Source: Trochalopteron elliotii
Taxonomy: Eukaryota; Chordata; Aves; Passeriformes; Leiothrichidae
DNA: 64,000 bases
Direction of reading: 5' to 3'
Assembly: GCA_024734555.1 (NCBI GenBank)
Contig: JANPWX010019821.1
Location: 1,554,657 to 1,618,656 of the forward strand
Part shown: positions 60,301-64,000 of the stretch, in pieces
Layout: the number at the start of each line of letters is the position of its first letter
Position numbering within the stretch: position 1 is the stretch's first letter
Position numbers and translations under genes: made by a program
The notes under the pieces: generated by a model
What the model was told of the DNA's origin: nothing
Seen by the model: only the letters and a program-made list of their open reading frames with translations
The model's database searches: none

Positions 60301-61174
60301 TTTCTTGAAAACCCCATCACAGCTAAGTGAGCAACAATCTCACACCATTAAGCTGAACAATTGGAGACTGCCTCTGTTACTTAGAGCTGCAGAGTGTTTG
60401 GATGTTTGGAAATACCACACACATTCATACACGTAAGAGAAGAACAAGCAGATGCAAAGGATGGGAAAAATCATTTACAGTGTTTGTTAGCCTAGAAGGT
60501 TTCTGACGCACCTCAGAATCTTTTCTTCAGTCACCTTTTCGAGGTGTGCCTGGATGAGGTGATGTACACAATGAGATGCTTCTCCATTTCCAGGCTTATG
60601 TGCCAGCTGCAGCAGCAAACTGAGGAGCTCTCTTTTTCTAGAAAAACACAAGCAATGTTTCATTGGTGTGAGAAAGGCACAGTTATACTGCTTTCAGTGC
60701 AGCTTGAACGATTTACATTGGCTCCAGAAAGTCTTGCACAATGAACTCACATTCTCGTTGCAACAGAGCAGCACAAAATGTGAGAAGAGACTGGAGGTTT
60801 TGTGTCCCCATAACCATAGTTTTAAGTGGTTCTACATGAGAAGAAAGGTGCTGTTTCAGGAACAATTTATGATTTCTGAACAATTTATGAGCATACATTT
60901 CTAAACAGGAGATTGGTTCAAGACACAAGTTATCACTGGCAGACCTCATTTATATGCAGCAAAAATATCACCTACAGCTTTCCTGAGATTGGCCCGTGTT
61001 CAACATGCCTTCACTGATTACATGTGTTGCCTGCAGCTCTGTTTTGATTGCACACACTCTCTCCCCAAGGTGTCTTGCAGGAGAGGGTTACATGGAACAT
61101 GTTGTTCCATAGGAACCTCCTTTTGACAAGGAATCTGTCTTCACTGTCGTGTCTGTCATACCAGACATAAATCA
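57327..61174. other. unannotated AT-rich sequence
   Basis: No exon or mobile element recognised. A purine-rich tract (A/G on the plus strand) extends over roughly 58245-58460 with A-runs near 58255. Short frames are unremarkable. Confidence 0.5.
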
Positions 61175-61491
61175 GTGTCAATATACCACTCCAAAAATAG
61201 TCTGGGCCTGCTTTACCTTCAGGCACCCTTAGACAGTTGGCACAAACTGCCCCTGTCCCAAGACCCAGAGAGAGGCAGGTGCTCCTTCTGCTCTGCCGAA
61301 TTCATGGACATTTGTCAGCTGAAAAAGAAAGTTCCATGGAGAAGCAAGATTTTCCTGCATTTGACCATGGGAGGTTTTTTCTCCTTTTCCTTTTTGGCTT
61401 TGTGCATCTTATCTGTGGCTCTTTATGCCCTCCCAGTCTAACTAATTGATTCCTTTCTCTTGTGACGCTTTTGTAATTGGATTGTAATAAA
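61175..61491 (+). other. small open frame ending in a hydrophobic segment, poly(A) signal downstream
   Basis: An open frame ends at 61441 with a hydrophobic C-terminus (GGFFSFSFLALCILSVALYA), following a stretch with several Cys. An AATAAA hexamer lies about 45 bases after the stop (61486-61491). The neighbouring frame is also open and hydrophobic, which suggests base composition rather than a gene. It could also be part of an unrecognised LTR. Confidence 0.15.
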
Positions 61492-64000
61492 TTATACCCT
61501 GCTGTTTAAGAATGTGTCAAATATTGTTTTAACTTGTCCAATGCAAAGAATTGAGAACTAGAGACTGAATCATAAAGCATCAGAGAATTTTGCTGGTATT
61601 AAACAGACACTTAATAATAATTCTGCTGTCACTTACATCTACATAAATCCAGTATGACTCCACTGGCTTCAAGTACTTTCTCAGCATTTACACCAGCCTG
61701 AGTGATAGCAGATTTTAGCTCTTCATTCCTGTGGTGAGATAGATGAATTCCAGGCCAAGATACACAGACTGTGTTGGGAAAGCAGTGACTAATGCTACAC
61801 ATTAATTTGAAGAGACTAAATTAAAAACACCAATGGTTGCCTGAGGATGCTCTATTCATAAAGAGGGTGGCTAAGAAGTGCCCCTTTCCCTAGTATCTAG
61901 TATTGCAATGAATCTTTGTCATGGATAAAACCAGAAATTTTTACACATATTTCCTAAAGTTGGTAAAGTATTATTTCCTGTACTAACATGATTCAAATAG
62001 TAAAAACAGGCTGCCAGGAAAGACCAGACTTCTCTCAAGAGAGCAATTGTTTTCCCTATCACTGTGAGTCAATCTGGTCTCTGGACTGCTCCAGTCTCCT
62101 CTCACTGCAGCAGACTGGCCAACTGAGCCAAATTATGTGTCAAGGCTTTTGGCAGTGCAACCTATTTCCCACAGAACACCACTCAGAGAATTGCACTCTT
62201 CATTTAAGTCACTGACTAGACTGGAACCATTGAACTCTTTTATACAGGATAGAAAAGCTTGTGTTTCAGCTGTTATTTTGCATGAGGACTTCTTTTTTCA
62301 TTATTGTTGCCACATGCCACTGGCAGTTATACAGATTAAAAACAGCACCTTAATCCACACAGCTCCTTGACAGTACTGTCCACACATCCTAGGAATAAAT
62401 ATTTTTACTCAACTGCTTCACAACTTTATTTAAATAAAAAGTCTTAGAAAGTAGATGTGATGTTCTGTACTGCTTTACCTGCAACAAGAATGTGAGATGG
62501 TTCATTTCATATGCCTATTTAAAATCCTGGACATGAATCATTATGACTGACCCATATAGGAGGGTCAAAAGTCTGTTTTCTTTCCCTCTCTAAAATGCCA
62601 AGAGAAGTGCAGGTTAACAGTAACTCCTGTTAATCTTAGCTGGGGTGGTTGAACCTTGGGAATCCAAACAATGACTGTTGTTCCATGCACTAATTGGAGA
62701 TCCATTATAAAGGCTCCCTTCAAGTGAGGAATGCACAGGCTGGTACTTCTGGCATCTGGGAAGATGTTCTTGGTGGCACATGCCAGAAATCAGGTCTCAG
62801 CTAGGGAAATCTGACCACAAGACAGATTGCTGTTGCAGACCCAGACCTCTTCTCTGCAGGGACCGAGAAGTGCAGAAAGTTTGGGTGTCAGTGGTTTAGA
62901 ACTGGCACCCTGTACTGCTAAGAGCAGATCTCTGTCCACAAGGAATACATTTTCAACTTTTTTTCTGGTCCCTGTAGTTCATGTTTCTTTGCTTTAATTT
63001 AGGATATGTGTAAAAGTGCACACACACTGTTGATATATCTGGTACAACTTTAGATTGAGTGTGGGGGTTTGCTCTGGAGCCACAAGGAAAAATTCAATGA
63101 GTTTCTGTGCATTTCCCGGCTAAATTTGGTCCACCCACATTTGCAGCAGTGCCTACATGATACAGAGTTGTTTTTGGGAAGGTCTCTAATTTTGTCTTGC
63201 ATAATATTCAGGTCTGTATTTCTAGTTACTGTGGCTAATTTAGGAAGATCCTCTGGTTTTCTGTCCACTTTATATACGTCTTGGAAAATAAATGAAAACA
63301 GGCATGACTCAAACAATAAAAATTTCTAAATAAGGAAAAGACAGATAGGCACTTTTGGAACTTTTAAATGAAAACCTGATACAGGAAGAAGAAATGAGTC
63401 CAGCAAATAAACTTCCTATGCATTGAAAGATCAAATAGAACCAAAAGCTGAGGAGTTAATGTAACACATATTTATCGCCTATGCTGCACAATACCAGCAC
63501 TCTCCTTGCAGGCAGAACAATCAGGAAGAGTCTGAAAAACTTATCACTCAATGCTTTATGTTTTTTCCTCCTTTTTCCCCATTCATATGTGGCCAAATCT
63601 TCAAGTCTTGACCTACATTATAGTCACTCCCTGCCAAGAAAAAATTGACGCTAGGCCTATACTGTCACTAGTCCTAGAGCATACAAAATATTAAGGCTGG
63701 TGTTCTCAGAGCTATTGTTTGTCAATAGGGAATTGCATGGCCTTTTGAAGTAACTTGACATCCTGTTTACAGCTAAGTTCAAAAGACAGTCATGCACCTA
63801 AACTACACTGGTTTGAAAATACTGTTCTAGAAGAACTAAAGTGAAGTCACAAGAGCTTGGCCAGACAAAAGCAGAGTTTCGGATGGGAGGTAGACCTATA
63901 GAAAGTATTTAGTTTATGAGCTAAAGTGGGGTTCCTGTGACTGCCAACCTGCCTCATGCCCTGGCTTGTGTCTGACAGCTGTGCAGGTCTGTGTCTCATG
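61492..64000. other. unannotated AT-rich sequence
   Basis: No gene supported. At 62690-62713 an inverted CCAAT (ATTGG) precedes ATTATAAAGG with promoter-like spacing, but without other evidence. The frames at 63050-63329 overlap on both strands and match no family. Confidence 0.5.

Noticed and set aside
61250..61330. Endothelin-like cysteine peptide in the 61.2 kb frame
   Set aside because: The cysteine spacing does not fit the endothelin pattern.

Overview
This window looks like nuclear DNA from a bird, most likely a passerine. It is AT-rich and has no bacterial-style operons. Its recognisable content is avian retroelements: 3' ends of CR1 LINEs closing on the CR1-type tail (ATTCTGTGATTCTATGA and variants), several endogenous-retrovirus-type LTRs, and one short element at 51620-51752. 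That element joins a tRNA-Ile-like head to a CR1-type tail, the architecture of the passerine SINE family TguSINE1, and it is the strongest taxonomic clue. Species and chromosome cannot be told from the sequence alone.

I found no protein-coding exon I can support. The open frames are short, mostly lack a good start context, often overlap an equally open frame on the other strand, or fall inside retroelements. The window therefore reads as a gene desert or the inside of a very long intron. A few stretches could be conserved regulatory DNA or non-coding exons, and they are flagged with low confidence.

Layout. 1-7.1 kb: AT-rich DNA with two plus-strand LTR-like blocks (about 1.40-1.81 and 6.72-7.11 kb), each with promoter and poly(A) motifs, and a strong hairpin at 4.2-4.3 kb. 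7.1-15 kb: unannotated AT-rich DNA. 15-15.3 kb: two short CR1 tails. 17.3-17.9 kb: an unexplained GC-rich island. 17.9-20.1 kb: a CR1 copy on the minus strand with an internal deletion, split by a roughly 1.08 kb LTR. 20.97 kb: a CT tract. 22.6-23.55 kb: a second minus-strand CR1. 25.7-26.3 kb: an LTR-like block with a TATA box between C-tracts. 26.3-37.8 kb: almost featureless. 37.84-38.69 kb: a plus-strand CR1 carrying a G-quadruplex motif. 43.55-43.90 kb: a 350-base assembly gap next to a GGCAGA hexanucleotide array. 45.9-46.1 kb: a possible minus-strand LTR/primer-binding-site remnant. 47.4 kb: an ATATT microsatellite. 48.5-48.9 kb: a plus-strand CR1. 51.6 kb: the tRNA-CR1 SINE. 52-64 kb: AT-rich DNA with small local repeats and two weak small-ORF candidates.

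The elements are dead or truncated copies. The clearest history is at 17.9-20.1 kb, where the reverse-transcriptase frame of the CR1 stops at one LTR edge and resumes at the other. I did not find a convincing new biological system. The items most worth a second look are the 4.2 kb hairpin, the LTR-in-CR1 nest, the promoter-like architecture of the LTRs, and the tRNA-derived SINE.
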